The notes beneath the pieces were generated by a model. It made no database searches. It saw nothing but the letters and a program-made list of their open reading frames with translations, and was not told the origin of the DNA. The translations under genes were made by a program, and so were the position numbers. A DNA stretch of 37,811 nt from Chloroflexota bacterium (GTDB taxonomy: Bacteria; Chloroflexota; Anaerolineae; Promineifilales; Promineifilaceae): NCBI GenBank assembly GCA_024275635.1, contig JAJRYT010000107.1, forward strand, positions 1 to 37,811, read 5' to 3'. Position 1 is the first letter of the stretch; each line of letters begins with the position of its first letter. Below are positions 7,947 through 16,834 of the stretch, one piece after another.

Positions 7947-9095
7947 TTAGTTTTCCACTTCTTTACAGCGCTCTAACTGCACTGGGCTAATCCCGTTGAA
8001 CCAACATTCAAGGGCATAATCTTTGGCGTCTATCCGCATGAGGACGTAGCCGCCCCATTGCGCCTGGCGCTGGATGCGTGGCGCAGCGGTGAAATAATCC
8101 CCTTTAGCCCGTAGCCAGCCCTGCCATTGGGCGCTTACCTGCGGCAGGCAGCCGCGACATGTTTCCGGCGGCGACTCGCCGGTGAGGAGGCTGGTCAGAC
8201 CGATGGTGTAAGGCGGGGCGGCGTCATAACAGAAGGAGAGCGACTCGCTCAGAATCCGGCAGTTGATCCAGGCTCCGTTGTTAAAATGGGCGACGATAAA
8301 GGTCATCGCTGCGGCCGAATCAATGCCGCCGATAGCTAATGTGTAATCGCCGCTCATTTGTTCCCGCACGCCTTGAATGGCGCTGTAATTGATGCCTTCT
8401 TTCAGCCCTAATTCGAACAAATCTCCTTCGTATGCCCGGCCGCGTTGGATGGCCCTATGTACTAGTTGGATGGCATCGGCGGAGGGGTCGCCTACCACGT
8501 CACGGGTGATAAAACCGGCCCCAGCCACAAAGGGGAAGGGTAAAAGGAGTAGGAACCAGGCGTAGGCGAGTAAACGGCCGTTCTCTCCCACTTCTCGAAA
8601 AACACCTTCCAGGCGATAATTTTGCAATAAGGCCAGGATAACAAACAGGAGGATAATGAAAAATCCGGCCAGGACAGGGGCAATGGCCCGGTCAACTTGA
8701 AAAGGGAAAATGGGCAGTCCCCAAAAACGAAGATCTGCCAGCCAAATAGTGAGAGTACGGCCGTAATACGGTTGATAGCTGATCACAAACGAGGACAACA
8801 CAGCCGATACCAGCCAGACGAGCATCACGCGGCCCGCCCCTTCGTAATGGCTGGTCAGCCAGCCGGTAAACCCATTGAGTCCGATTAAAACCAGCGCCCC
8901 CAAAACCAGGCTGGGATATTGCAGGAGAACTGGTACGTCAGCCAGGCTAACCGCTTCCATACCCCAGACGCCCAACGCCAGCGAAAGGCCAATGAATACG
9001 CCGTTCAAGAAGCCCAGGCGGCGGTAAAGAGGTTGATTAAACGCCTCCTCTGCGGATAATATTTTGGTCAGACTTTTAGCCTTTTTCTCACTCAT
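7947..9095 (-). CDS. Uncharacterised polytopic membrane protein
   Basis: A 382-residue protein not recognised. After a charged N-terminus it has about six hydrophobic segments: GFLNGVFIGLSLALGVWG, LVLGALVLIGLNGF, VMLVWLVSAVLSSFVI, IAPVLAGFFIILLFVILALL and LAYAWFLLLLPFPFVAGAGF are the clearest. The C-terminal 170 residues are hydrophilic and include a CRGC pair, so this part may form a redox or metal-binding extracytoplasmic domain. Its start overlaps the end of the cytochrome gene by 8 bp, implying one transcript and perhaps one complex. Two ACGGCCGT palindromes lie within it. Function unknown. Confidence 0.8.
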   Translation of the reverse strand: MSEKKAKSLTKILSAEEAFNQPLYRRLGFLNGVFIGLSLALGVWGMEAVSLADVPVLLQYPSLVLGALVLIGLNGFTGWLTSHYEGAGRVMLVWLVSAVLSSFVISYQPYYGRTLTIWLADLRFWGLPIFPFQVDRAIAPVLAGFFIILLFVILALLQNYRLEGVFREVGENGRLLAYAWFLLLLPFPFVAGAGFITRDVVGDPSADAIQLVHRAIQRGRAYEGDLFELGLKEGINYSAIQGVREQMSGDYTLAIGGIDSAAAMTFIVAHFNNGAWINCRILSESLSFCYDAAPPYTIGLTSLLTGESPPETCRGCLPQVSAQWQGWLRAKGDYFTAAPRIQRQAQWGGYVLMRIDAKDYALECWFNGISPVQLERCKEVEN

Positions 9096-9777
9096 AGCGT
9101 CGTCGCTGCCATAGCCATCCGGTTCTAATAATGATCAGCAGGGCAATGCCGCCGCCCCAGTACCAGACGGGCCGCAAGGTCGTTGTCTGCGGGGGCCTAT
9201 TCGTTTCGGCGGCTAGGGGGTGGAATCGAATGTTGGCTACGTTGGTATTATCCAGAGGCATGCCATCCCAAAGGTCATGCGCCCGGATGATGTAGGCTGT
9301 GATCGCTAGGTACTCGGCTTCGGATAGGCTGCCGGGCGCTTCGTAAGGCATAGCGCTGCGCATGTAATAATAAAGCTGCTGCGCCGTTTCAAAGTTATTC
9401 AAGCTGCCGGCGCCGATCACGGGGGGAACGGCCGTTGGCAATATAAATCCATATTCCGGTAAATCTTTCCCGTGTGCGCTGTGACAGCCCGATTGCCAGC
9501 AGTTTTGTTCCTCTTCCGGGAACTGCGCCCGCCATTCGTCGGTAAGCCCCTGCCCCTGGTCGCCATGACACGGCTGGCAGTACAACCAGAAAAGCTGCGC
9601 TCCTTCATCAGCCTGCATTGGCGACGGCACGGTAGGCGGCGCGGCCAACCGGTCAACGGTTGGCGTTGGCGGCGCATCTTGCGCCAGGGCCAGCCTGTTC
9701 AGGCTGGTGAAGATAAAAAAAGCCAGAGCAAGGGAAACGGCCGTCGTCCCCACCCCCAACCAACGCATCTTAATCAT
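9088..9777 (-). CDS. Membrane-anchored c-type cytochrome
   Basis: A 229-residue exported protein: signal or anchor helix TTAVSLALAFFIFTSLNRLALA, then a haem motif YCQPCHGDQGQG typical of cytochrome c class I, a second CWQSGCHS motif with four residues between the cysteines, MPYEAP as a likely axial-Met region and a C-terminal helix YWGGGIALLIIIRTGWLW. It should act as an electron carrier on the outer face of the membrane. The ORF extends 52 codons upstream, but MIKMRWLG at 9777 gives a proper signal peptide. The CX4CH motif may bind a second haem or be structural. It is cotranscribed with the overlapping membrane protein. Confidence 0.85.
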   Translation of the reverse strand: MIKMRWLGVGTTAVSLALAFFIFTSLNRLALAQDAPPTPTVDRLAAPPTVPSPMQADEGAQLFWLYCQPCHGDQGQGLTDEWRAQFPEEEQNCWQSGCHSAHGKDLPEYGFILPTAVPPVIGAGSLNNFETAQQLYYYMRSAMPYEAPGSLSEAEYLAITAYIIRAHDLWDGMPLDNTNVANIRFHPLAAETNRPPQTTTLRPVWYWGGGIALLIIIRTGWLWQRRRYE

Positions 9778-9797
9778 CACACGCCAACACGAGATAC

Positions 9798-9832
9798 AAA
9801 AGGCGGGCCACCCACAAAGCAGCCCGCCTTTT
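9798..9832 (-). terminator. Intrinsic terminator after oppC
   Basis: Stem AAAAGGCGGGC (9798-9808) pairs with GCCCGCCTTTT (9822-9832) around a 13-base loop. On the minus strand it lies about 52 bp after the oppC stop and ends in TTTT. The symmetric A/T flanks would let it work on both strands. Confidence 0.8.
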
Positions 9833-9844
9833 CCTCTCTTCCTT

Positions 9845-9882
9845 CTCTCTGCGAACTCTCTGCGTATCTCCGCGTAACTTTC
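9845..9882. repeat. CTCTGCG-type low-complexity repeat after oppC
   Basis: Degenerate units CTCTCTGCGAA, CTCTCTGCGTA and TCTCCGCGTAA lie in the 3' gap of oppC. The complementary vocabulary (GCAGAGATGCACAGAGAG) recurs at 17938-17960, where it is read as protein. Confidence 0.7.
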
Positions 9883-9883
9883 C

Positions 9884-10930
9884 TTATTGCCCCCGCAGCT
9901 TCGGATCCAAAATATCCCGCAGCGCATCGCCAATCAAATTCCAGCCCAATCCATATAAAAGCAAAGCCACGCCAGGATAAACAATAATGTACCAATAAAC
10001 ATCCAACGCTAAAATCCATTCACGGGCATTACTTACCACCTGCCCCCAATCTGCATACCCCACTTGCACGCCAATCCCTAAAAAACTAAGCGTTGCAAAA
10101 GACAAAACAATCGCACCCATATCCAGTGACCAATTCACCAGCGTCGGGAAAATAGCATTCGGTAAAACATGTTGCAAAATCAGATGAATATCCTTTGCGC
10201 CGCTGGCGCGCGCCGCCAGCACATAATCCCGCTCCTTTGTCGCCAAAATATCACCGCGCAGCAGCCGGGCATACCGCGTCCAGCCGAATACAATAAGCGC
10301 AATAGATGCTGGCCAGATACTGCGGCCAAAAATTGGCACCAAAATGGACGACAAAATTAGCGCCCCCACTAAAAACGGGAATGCAATAAAAATCTCCACA
10401 ACACGCATCATAATCTCATCAATCCAGCCCCCATAAAACCCGGCAATAGAGCCAATCAAAATACCAATCGCTGCCGAGGTAAAAACCACCAACGACCCGA
10501 CCAACAGCGCCGTCCGGCTGCCCCAGACCAGGCCATAGAAAATATCATACTGGCCGCTGGTCGTTCCCATCAGGTGAACCCACTCATCGTGTCCGGTAAT
10601 CGGCGTATACCAGAAAGGGATCGTGTCCGGCACATCGCGCACCCAGAGCGTACCTGGCGGCTGCGGTTCCGCCTTGAAACCGTCGCGGGGAATAAGCGTT
10701 GTATCCCACAGCGCATTGATAGGGGGAGCTAAAGTCGGCGCAAACGTGGCTGTCAGCGCAAACCCCAGCACAATAATGAGGCCAATAACCGACAACGGAT
10801 TGGTAAAAACACCACGAATCAGCCGGTGCCATTCCGGGCCAACCAACTTTTCCAGTCGTGACTGCTCTCGCAGCCCTTGATCTAACATTACCGGGCCAGT
10901 TTTCCTGGTAACTTCTGTTGATATACTCAT
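9884..10930 (-). CDS. oppC: Oligopeptide/dipeptide ABC transporter permease (OppC/DppC family)
   Basis: A 348-residue permease. The first membrane segment is LSVIGLIIVLGFALTATFAP; a large extracytoplasmic loop carries GTTSGQYDIFYGLVWGSRTAL, the usual OppC motif before the transmembrane block. The cytoplasmic coupling (EAA) loop reads LAARASGAKDIHLILQHVLPNAIFP. It pairs with OppB to form the import channel driven by OppD/OppF. An AAGGAG site precedes the ATG, 16 bp after oppB. It is the last gene of the operon and is followed by a terminator. It contains no ACGGCCGT palindrome, in contrast with most neighbours. Confidence 0.94.
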   Translation of the reverse strand: MSISTEVTRKTGPVMLDQGLREQSRLEKLVGPEWHRLIRGVFTNPLSVIGLIIVLGFALTATFAPTLAPPINALWDTTLIPRDGFKAEPQPPGTLWVRDVPDTIPFWYTPITGHDEWVHLMGTTSGQYDIFYGLVWGSRTALLVGSLVVFTSAAIGILIGSIAGFYGGWIDEIMMRVVEIFIAFPFLVGALILSSILVPIFGRSIWPASIALIVFGWTRYARLLRGDILATKERDYVLAARASGAKDIHLILQHVLPNAIFPTLVNWSLDMGAIVLSFATLSFLGIGVQVGYADWGQVVSNAREWILALDVYWYIIVYPGVALLLYGLGWNLIGDALRDILDPKLRGQ

Positions 10931-10946
10931 GCGCTATCTCCTTAGC

Positions 10947-12011
10947 CTATTGCAGACGGACGCGCGGATCCAGAAAACCATACATAATATCGACGACTAA
11001 ATTAGCCACGACAAACAAGATGGCTGTAAACAAGGCATACCCCAACATCGTCAACACATCCAGGCTTAAAGCCGCCGCGGCCGCGGCGGAACCAATACCT
11101 GGATAGTTAAAAATAGTCTCCACGACAATCGTGCCGTTCATGAGTCCGGCTATCGTCGTGCCGGCAATCGTGACCACTGGAATCAATGCATTGCGGCGCA
11201 CATGCCGGTTAATGACAACCTTTTCGCGTAATCCTTTGGCGCGTGCCGTCGTCACATAATCCTGTCGCAGCGCCTCCAACATGGAAGATCGGGTTACTTT
11301 TAGCAACAGCGCCGATATAACGACAGAAAGCGTGAAAACTGGCATAATCAGGTGGCGTAAAGCGTCCAGAAAAATATCGAAGCGAAAATTAAGCAAGGCA
11401 TCAATCGTATTCATTTTGGTGAATTGGGTAAACTCTGGACTTTTGACTACCTGGCTGTATTGGATGGATAATCGCCCAGGCTGGAACCAATCCAACTTGG
11501 CATAAAAGATAAGAAGCACTAATAAACCAAAGACAAAAGTGGGAAACGACCAGCCCAGGATAGCCAGCACGCGCGAAAACTGGTCAATTGGCTTATTATG
11601 GTGCAGCGCCGACAATATTCCCAGCCAGATACCAAATCCCACAACAGGAACAATACTCCACAGACCCAATTCTATGGTTGCCGGTAAGCGCCGCTTGAGC
11701 AAATCCATCACCGGCTCGCGCCCTGTTCTTGAAAAACCTAAATCACCCCGCAAGATGCCCCCTACCGTTTTCCCTGTTTCTGGATCAGTACGGCCGACCA
11801 GCCAACGCCAATACTGCACATGAACCGGGTCATCCAACCCATACCGGCGAATCACAGCATCTAAAGCGCCTGGGTTTTTAGGAATATCACGAATATATAA
11901 GGCCGAACGTTCTATAGGCCCAAGCACCTGCAGCATGGAAAAAATGAGAATGGTTACCCCTAACAGAATCAGGGGCATGATTAACAAACGGCGGATGATA
12001 TAAGCTGTCAT
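10947..12011 (-). CDS. oppB: Oligopeptide/dipeptide ABC transporter permease (OppB/DppB family)
   Basis: A 354-residue permease beginning MTAYIIRRLLIMPLILLGVTILIFSML, the standard OppB first helix. The coupling loop reads TTARAKGLREKVVINRHVRRNALIPVVTI, and GTIVVETIFNYPGIG is the conserved C-terminal motif. The frame is open for 23 codons upstream, but those codons run through an intercistronic hairpin, so ATG 12011 is the likely start. It forms the channel with OppC. A 7-residue alanine tract (SAAAAAALS) is encoded by a GC-rich palindrome near 11072-11089. Confidence 0.94.
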   Translation of the reverse strand: MTAYIIRRLLIMPLILLGVTILIFSMLQVLGPIERSALYIRDIPKNPGALDAVIRRYGLDDPVHVQYWRWLVGRTDPETGKTVGGILRGDLGFSRTGREPVMDLLKRRLPATIELGLWSIVPVVGFGIWLGILSALHHNKPIDQFSRVLAILGWSFPTFVFGLLVLLIFYAKLDWFQPGRLSIQYSQVVKSPEFTQFTKMNTIDALLNFRFDIFLDALRHLIMPVFTLSVVISALLLKVTRSSMLEALRQDYVTTARAKGLREKVVINRHVRRNALIPVVTIAGTTIAGLMNGTIVVETIFNYPGIGSAAAAAALSLDVLTMLGYALFTAILFVVANLVVDIMYGFLDPRVRLQ

Positions 12012-12035
12012 AGTTGTAGCCTTTACAAAAATTAT

Positions 12036-12065
12036 CTGGTGGGGGTTTGTCAAAACCCCCACCAG
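12036..12065 (-). promoter_or_regulatory. 13-bp intercistronic hairpin between oppA and oppB
   Basis: CTGGTGGGGGTTT at 12036-12048 pairs perfectly with 12053-12065 around a 4-base loop. In the transcript it lies after the oppA stop and ends 24 bases before oppB. It is followed by ATAATTTTTG, so it could be a partial terminator or a 3' stabiliser that keeps oppA mRNA in excess over the permease mRNA, as known for other binding-protein operons. This role is inferred. Confidence 0.7.
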
Positions 12066-12127
12066 ACCCTCGGCCAGCATTAGGTCTGCCCGAGGATAAA
12101 TTATCTTACTAATGGCTCAAGAGGTGG

Positions 12128-14200
12128 TTATCCACCACCCTCAATGCCATAAGCGTAGTAGTAGCGCCCAAACGCGCCAATCCGGTTGTACCAATCCTTT
12201 ACCCAACGCTGTTCGTAGCGTACGCCAACGCCCTGCGCCAGGGTGATCTGAATCGCTTGATCATGGTGCAGCTTCTGCAGATCAAAGTAGATTTGCTCAC
12301 GCTCGGCCGGGTCGGCGGCCAAAACGCCGGCGGTAACTAATTCCTGGAATTGGGCGCGCAGGTCGTCAGGCAGCGCCTGACGGCCGGCATAAGTGCCTAC
12401 CGTAAACGGCTGCACCCAGTTGTGCGGGTCATGAATATCCTCAAGCCAACCACTGGCGATGACCGGCACCTGAGCGGCGCGGAAAGAACGCAAGAAGGTG
12501 GGCCAGGGCATACCAACGATATCTACTTGGTAATTGGGGTTGATGGAACGTAGGTTAGCCTGCAAGATTTCACCCACGGTCTGTCGGGCTACGTTGCCTG
12601 TATTGAAGGCGATGGAGAAGCGGAAGCCTGTTTCTGGCAGGACGCCGCCCCAGGCTGTGGCCAAATGTTCTTCACACTTCGCTAGGTCAAAATCGTACAT
12701 TTCACCGTCCGGGTTGTAACCAAGCATACCCAGGATGATGGGACCGTTGTCACGGACACCCTGGCCGTTCATGGCTTCGGCGATGTAGGTGTCGTAGTCC
12801 ATGCAGTAGTTCATGGCCAGACGTACATCAATGTCGGAGAAGAAGTCGTTGGGGATGCCGTTGCCATCCAACTGACCGCTGCCGATGTAGGGCGATCCTT
12901 CGGCGACATTGAAGGTCATGAAGACGTCGGTGCGGCTGACGCTGGGCAGGTCGGCCCATTTGCGCAGGGGGCCATCGGGGTTGTCGGGGTTCGCCGTACA
13001 TTCCCCGGTTTGCCAATCGCAGAATTCGCCTACGAAAGCGTCTACCTGCGGCCGGTTGGCCTGGGGGACGCTCACGCTGTCGGCGTCGCCAGCTTGCAGC
13101 ATGGCAAAACGTGTGCCCCACTCGCCAACAAGCTGGTGAACGATGGTCTTAATGCGCGGTTGGCCGGCAGGACCGCCTTCCCAAACGGGCATATCATCGG
13201 TACGCCAGTAGTTTTCGTTGGCGACTAAAACGAAGCCTTCGCCGGGCGTCCAGCTATCCAGCTTGTAGGGGCCGGTGCCATTGATGATGGCAGTAAGCTC
13301 ATCATTTTCCGAACCGGGCGCGTAATAATCTTGCCAGGTGGCGCAGTCGCCATCCCAGGCGCCATTCTCAATGGCCCATTCGCTGTCCAGGATAGCGCCC
13401 CAGGGTTGGGCGATAGTGGCCAGGAACGGCCCCCAGGGCAGAGCGTTGTTAAAGGTGACGGTGCCGGCAGCATCGTCGGCGACAACGGCGGCTTGCACCT
13501 TCTCGCAAACTGCCAGCAGCTCTTCTGGGCTGACATTGGCTTTGAGGCCATCGGGATCACCGGCATAAGCGCCGTCGGCAATCTCTTCGGTGACATCGCC
13601 GGATGAGTAGCCCAGGATGGGTTCCAACAGCAGCCATTGGGCGCTATTGGGATCTGATTGCAACAAGCCGCGCTGGAAGGAATAGGCGACGTCGTGGGGT
13701 TCCAGAGCGCCGCCATCATGGTAGGTGACGCCTTCGCGTATATGGAAGGTGTAGGTCAGGCCATCTTCAGAGATGCCGCCATTTTCCAGGGTGGGCACTT
13801 CAAGGGCCAGGGCCGGCACATAACTGGTGGCGTCTGAACCATTAAAGGTGATAAGCCCTTCCATTACGTTGTCAATCAAGTTGCCGCTGGCGGTATCGTA
13901 GTTCAGGTTGGGGTCCATCGTGTCGATGTCGCCAAATAACACTTCGGTGTAGACGGTCGGATCCGAACTCATCATTGGTTCGACCTCAACGGGCGTTGGT
14001 TCCACGACAACTTCTTGAATTTCGGTCACTATGCGGGTAACTTCAACGGTTTGACCTTCTTCTACAACCGTTTCGGTAATAACCCGGGTTACTTCAACTT
14101 CCTTGACGACTTCGACAGTCTCTGGTTGGCAAGCAACTAAGAGTACGGCCAAAATAGCTATGGCTACTAACAATAGGCCAAGTCTTTTTGTCTTAAACAT
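12128..14200 (-). CDS. oppA: Peptide ABC transporter substrate-binding lipoprotein
   Basis: A 690-residue family 5 solute-binding protein. A lipoprotein signal ends LLVACQP, giving lipidation at Cys. It is followed by a Glu/Val/Thr linker with repeats of the type EVEVTRVITE and VEVTRIVTE, a style common in Chloroflexota binding proteins. The body has the family landmarks TYTFHIREGVTYHDGG, PHDVAYSFQRGL, NGTGPYKLDSWTPGEGFVLVANENYW and VRLAMNYCMDYD. It captures peptides, or another family-5 ligand, outside the membrane and delivers them to OppBC. A GGAGGAGG ribosome site precedes the ATG. A 269-bp gap separates it from oppF, so it may have its own promoter. Confidence 0.93.
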   Translation of the reverse strand: MFKTKRLGLLLVAIAILAVLLVACQPETVEVVKEVEVTRVITETVVEEGQTVEVTRIVTEIQEVVVEPTPVEVEPMMSSDPTVYTEVLFGDIDTMDPNLNYDTASGNLIDNVMEGLITFNGSDATSYVPALALEVPTLENGGISEDGLTYTFHIREGVTYHDGGALEPHDVAYSFQRGLLQSDPNSAQWLLLEPILGYSSGDVTEEIADGAYAGDPDGLKANVSPEELLAVCEKVQAAVVADDAAGTVTFNNALPWGPFLATIAQPWGAILDSEWAIENGAWDGDCATWQDYYAPGSENDELTAIINGTGPYKLDSWTPGEGFVLVANENYWRTDDMPVWEGGPAGQPRIKTIVHQLVGEWGTRFAMLQAGDADSVSVPQANRPQVDAFVGEFCDWQTGECTANPDNPDGPLRKWADLPSVSRTDVFMTFNVAEGSPYIGSGQLDGNGIPNDFFSDIDVRLAMNYCMDYDTYIAEAMNGQGVRDNGPIILGMLGYNPDGEMYDFDLAKCEEHLATAWGGVLPETGFRFSIAFNTGNVARQTVGEILQANLRSINPNYQVDIVGMPWPTFLRSFRAAQVPVIASGWLEDIHDPHNWVQPFTVGTYAGRQALPDDLRAQFQELVTAGVLAADPAEREQIYFDLQKLHHDQAIQITLAQGVGVRYEQRWVKDWYNRIGAFGRYYYAYGIEGGG

Positions 14201-14469
14201 CTAAAACCTCCTCCAATTAAATTGAACTTATTGATAAACGAAGTGGACACGGTCTAAGTAAATCATCTGTTCCTGTTTGGACCCATCACCTCCTTCAACT
14301 TAATAACCTTATCTTAAATATGCTTTTGGTCGCCAAGATAGATTGAGTTTGAAAGCATTCAGGTTTTATTATGTTGGCGTGGCCACTAACCTTCCTGGAG
14401 GTCACTCTGATGAGACCCGCTAACTACTTGTGAACCTCCGGAAGGATGTTTTAGCAGTGATATGTTAAA
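14201..14469 (-). promoter_or_regulatory. oppF-oppA intercistronic leader with hairpin and second ribosome-site-like sequence
   Basis: This 269-bp gap holds no gene. In the minus-strand transcript an imperfect hairpin (14390-14405 with 14430-14445, arms CCTTCC-GGAGGT type with single-base bulges) starts about 25 bases after the oppF stop. Further on, 14285-14295 reads AAGGAGGTGAT on the minus strand, a full-length match to the usual anti-Shine-Dalgarno tail, followed at once by ATG and a 7-codon frame ending TGA. A possible promoter near 14310-14340 is too weak to call. Confidence 0.4.
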
Positions 14470-15492
14470 TTATGAGAACATCTCGGCGTGATGACAGGCT
14501 ACCATGTGAGGCGTGTCGGCTGTGCCCATATTACGGAATTCCGGGTCTTCCTGACGACAAATATCGGTGACATAAGCGCAGCGGGTATGGAAGCGGCATC
14601 CCGGCGGCGGCGCGGCCGGGTTGGGCACGTCGCCTTCCAGGATAATGCGCTGGCGTTTGGCTTCTTCATCTACATCGGGCACGGGGATGGCCGAAAGTAG
14701 GGCCTGCGTATAAGGATGTAATGGATGATCGTAGACTTCATCACGTTCGCCAAGTTCGACGATATGGCCCAGGTACATCACAGCCACGCGGTCGCTGATG
14801 TACCGAACCATTGACAGGTCATGGGCAATGAACAGGTAGGTTAAACCCAGATCGCGCTTTAAGTCATCGAGTAAGTTGACTACTTGAGCTTGAATGGACA
14901 CGTCCAATGCGGAGATGGGTTCATCGGCCACGATGAAGGAGGGGTTGGTGGACAGCGCGCGGGCGATGCCGATGCGCTGCCGCTGGCCGCCGGAAAATTC
15001 ATGGGGAAATCGTTTAATGAAGTAGGGGTTCAGGCCAACCAGGGAAAGGAGTTCTTGTACACGTTCCTTGCGGCTGGCGGTGTTGCCGATATTTTGAATG
15101 CGTAAAGGTTCGCTGATAATGTTGCCTACAGTCATGCGCGGGTTTAGTGAGGCGTATGGATCTTGGAAGATCATTTGCATGTGGCGGCGTGCTTTTCTTA
15201 GCTCTTCTTTGCTTAGTTTGGTTAAATTTTTGCCGTCCCAATACACATCACCGGCAGTTGGTTCAAATAGTTGCAGAATGGTACGGCCGGCGGTAGATTT
15301 GCCACAGCCACTTTCGCCTACCAGTCCCAGGGTTTCCCCTTTATAAATATCGAACGAAATCCCATCAACGGCCAGTACAGAACCAACCTGTCGGCGGAAG
15401 ACGCCGCGCCGAATAGGAAAGTGCTTTTTCAAACCGTGTACTTTAATGAATACATTATTCTCAGTTTGGACGTTGGAAGTTGCCTGGCTCAT
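14470..15492 (-). CDS. oppF: Peptide ABC transporter ATP-binding protein (OppF/DppF family)
   Basis: A 340-residue ATPase. Walker [11 protein letters not shown]-loop [15 protein letters not shown], signature [15 protein letters not shown], Walker [13 protein letters not shown] and the switch His in [13 protein letters not shown] are all present. The C-terminal oligopeptide-transporter extension [17 protein letters not shown] is complete with its cysteines. It energises OppBC together with OppD. Its ATG overlaps the oppD stop by 4 bp (ATGA), showing translational coupling. OppF rather than OppD is assigned from the N-terminal [13 protein letters not shown] and the [12 protein letters not shown] motif. 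Confidence 0.95.
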   Translation of the reverse strand: MSQATSNVQTENNVFIKVHGLKKHFPIRRGVFRRQVGSVLAVDGISFDIYKGETLGLVGESGCGKSTAGRTILQLFEPTAGDVYWDGKNLTKLSKEELRKARRHMQMIFQDPYASLNPRMTVGNIISEPLRIQNIGNTASRKERVQELLSLVGLNPYFIKRFPHEFSGGQRQRIGIARALSTNPSFIVADEPISALDVSIQAQVVNLLDDLKRDLGLTYLFIAHDLSMVRYISDRVAVMYLGHIVELGERDEVYDHPLHPYTQALLSAIPVPDVDEEAKRQRIILEGDVPNPAAPPPGCRFHTRCAYVTDICRQEDPEFRNMGTADTPHMVACHHAEMFS

Positions 15493-16505
15493 GCTGGTTC
15501 TCCTGCGACTGTTGTTTCACGAACCCCGTCTCGAATTTCCTGAGCGCGCCAGCACGCCGAAAAATGATTGGACGCAATTGATTCTAAGGGTGGATTCTCC
15601 TGCCAACAGCGGTCAATGGCATAGCGGCAGCGCGGCGCAAATGGGCAATGGGTTGGTTCTTTTAGTAAATCTGGCGGCAGTCCCTCGATGGGGATCAGGC
15701 GCTGTTTTTCTTGGGCGGTAACTTTGGGCAGTGATTCTAACAGGCCCAGCGTGTAGGGGTGGCTGGTTTGTTTGTAAATGCCGCGCACAGGGGCCATTTC
15801 AACGATGAATCCGGCGTACATGACGGCGACTTTCTCGACTAGATTGGCGACGACGCCCAAATCGTGGGTAATCCAGATGATGGCCATGCCTAGTTTTTCT
15901 TTGAGTTTGGTGACGAGGTCGGTTATCTGGGCCTGAATGGTCACGTCCAGGGCGGTGGTTGGTTCGTCGGCAATGAGCAAGGAGGGGTTGCAGGAAAGGG
16001 CCATAGCAATGCCGATGCGTTGGCGTTGTCCTCCGGAGAATTCGTGGGGATAATCTTTGAGGCGGTCTTTGGCGTTGGGAATGCCGACTAATGTGAGCAT
16101 TTCGGCGGCCCGGTTAATGGCTTGTTCTTTGTTTAGATTGAGGTGTAGTTCCAGGGCTTCTGTCATTTGCAGACTGACGGTGAGGACAGGGTTGAGGGAG
16201 GTCATGGGGTCTTGGAAGACCATGGCCATTTCACGGCCACGAATGTTGCACATTTCGTCGTTGGTGAGTTTGAGGAGGTCACGGCCGTGAAAGATCGCTT
16301 CTCCGTTAGCCACACGGCCGGGGGGGGTGGGGATAAGGCCCATGATGGACAGGACGCCTACGGATTTGCCGGAGCCGCTTTCACCAACAATGCCCATGGA
16401 TTCTCCTTCGTCGAGTGTGTAGGAGATGCCATTGACAGCATGAACGATACCTTCTTCGGTGTAAAATTTGGTTACTAAATTGTTGACTTCAAGCAGGTGG
16501 GTCAT
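15489..16505 (-). CDS. oppD: Peptide ABC transporter ATP-binding protein (OppD/DppD family)
   Basis: A 338-residue ATPase, first gene of the importer operon. Walker [11 protein letters not shown]-loop [16 protein letters not shown], signature [19 protein letters not shown], Walker [19 protein letters not shown] and [21 protein letters not shown] are present. The C-terminal [15 protein letters not shown] extension is complete. It carries the only ACGGCCGT palindrome of the operon (about 16283). The promoter should lie in the 329-bp gap shared with the divergent zincin gene. Confidence 0.95.
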   Translation of the reverse strand: MTHLLEVNNLVTKFYTEEGIVHAVNGISYTLDEGESMGIVGESGSGKSVGVLSIMGLIPTPPGRVANGEAIFHGRDLLKLTNDEMCNIRGREMAMVFQDPMTSLNPVLTVSLQMTEALELHLNLNKEQAINRAAEMLTLVGIPNAKDRLKDYPHEFSGGQRQRIGIAMALSCNPSLLIADEPTTALDVTIQAQITDLVTKLKEKLGMAIIWITHDLGVVANLVEKVAVMYAGFIVEMAPVRGIYKQTSHPYTLGLLESLPKVTAQEKQRLIPIEGLPPDLLKEPTHCPFAPRCRYAIDRCWQENPPLESIASNHFSACWRAQEIRDGVRETTVAGEPA

Positions 16506-16834
16506 ATGGAGATCGCCTTTTGCAGATTTATCTGATTAACACAACTGCCGATGGCCGGGTATACCTTAAAAGAAAGCGGGTATTGGGTAGTTGTTCTGGC
16601 TGTTTCCAAATTGTTGGCTGCGACGTTTAATTTGGAAATGGCCTGAATAAAGACGGGCTATATTGTACATTATACATGAAATTTCCGAAAACAAAATAAA
16701 TGGTGGCAAATCAGGGGCAATTTGGGGAACTTTGTCCGTTGGCAAGGTGTGGAATCGGTTAAATTGAGCGCCGCGGGAATGGGAAACGGCCGTTCCCGCT
16801 TGCCGCTCTCATCTTCCCCCAGTACACTATTAAC
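16506..16834. other. Divergent intergenic region between oppD and the zincin gene
   Basis: No gene is seen in 329 bp. On the minus strand a perfect TATAAT lies at 16674-16669, about 165 bp before oppD, with only weak -35 candidates 17 bp further. An ACGGCCGT palindrome lies near 16786. A repeated TTTCCAAATT/AATTTGGAAA pair at about 16610-16640 forms a short inverted repeat. No riboswitch was recognised. Confidence 0.45.

Noticed and set aside
11072..11089. CCGCCGCGGCCGCGGCGG palindrome in oppB as a regulatory site
   Set aside because: It is explained by a run of alanine codons in the protein and is not repeated elsewhere.
14390..14445. Hammerhead ribozyme (CTGATGAG and GAA present on the plus strand)
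   Set aside because: The stem II partner and stem I are missing, and the cleavage-site geometry does not fit; only the short core strings match.
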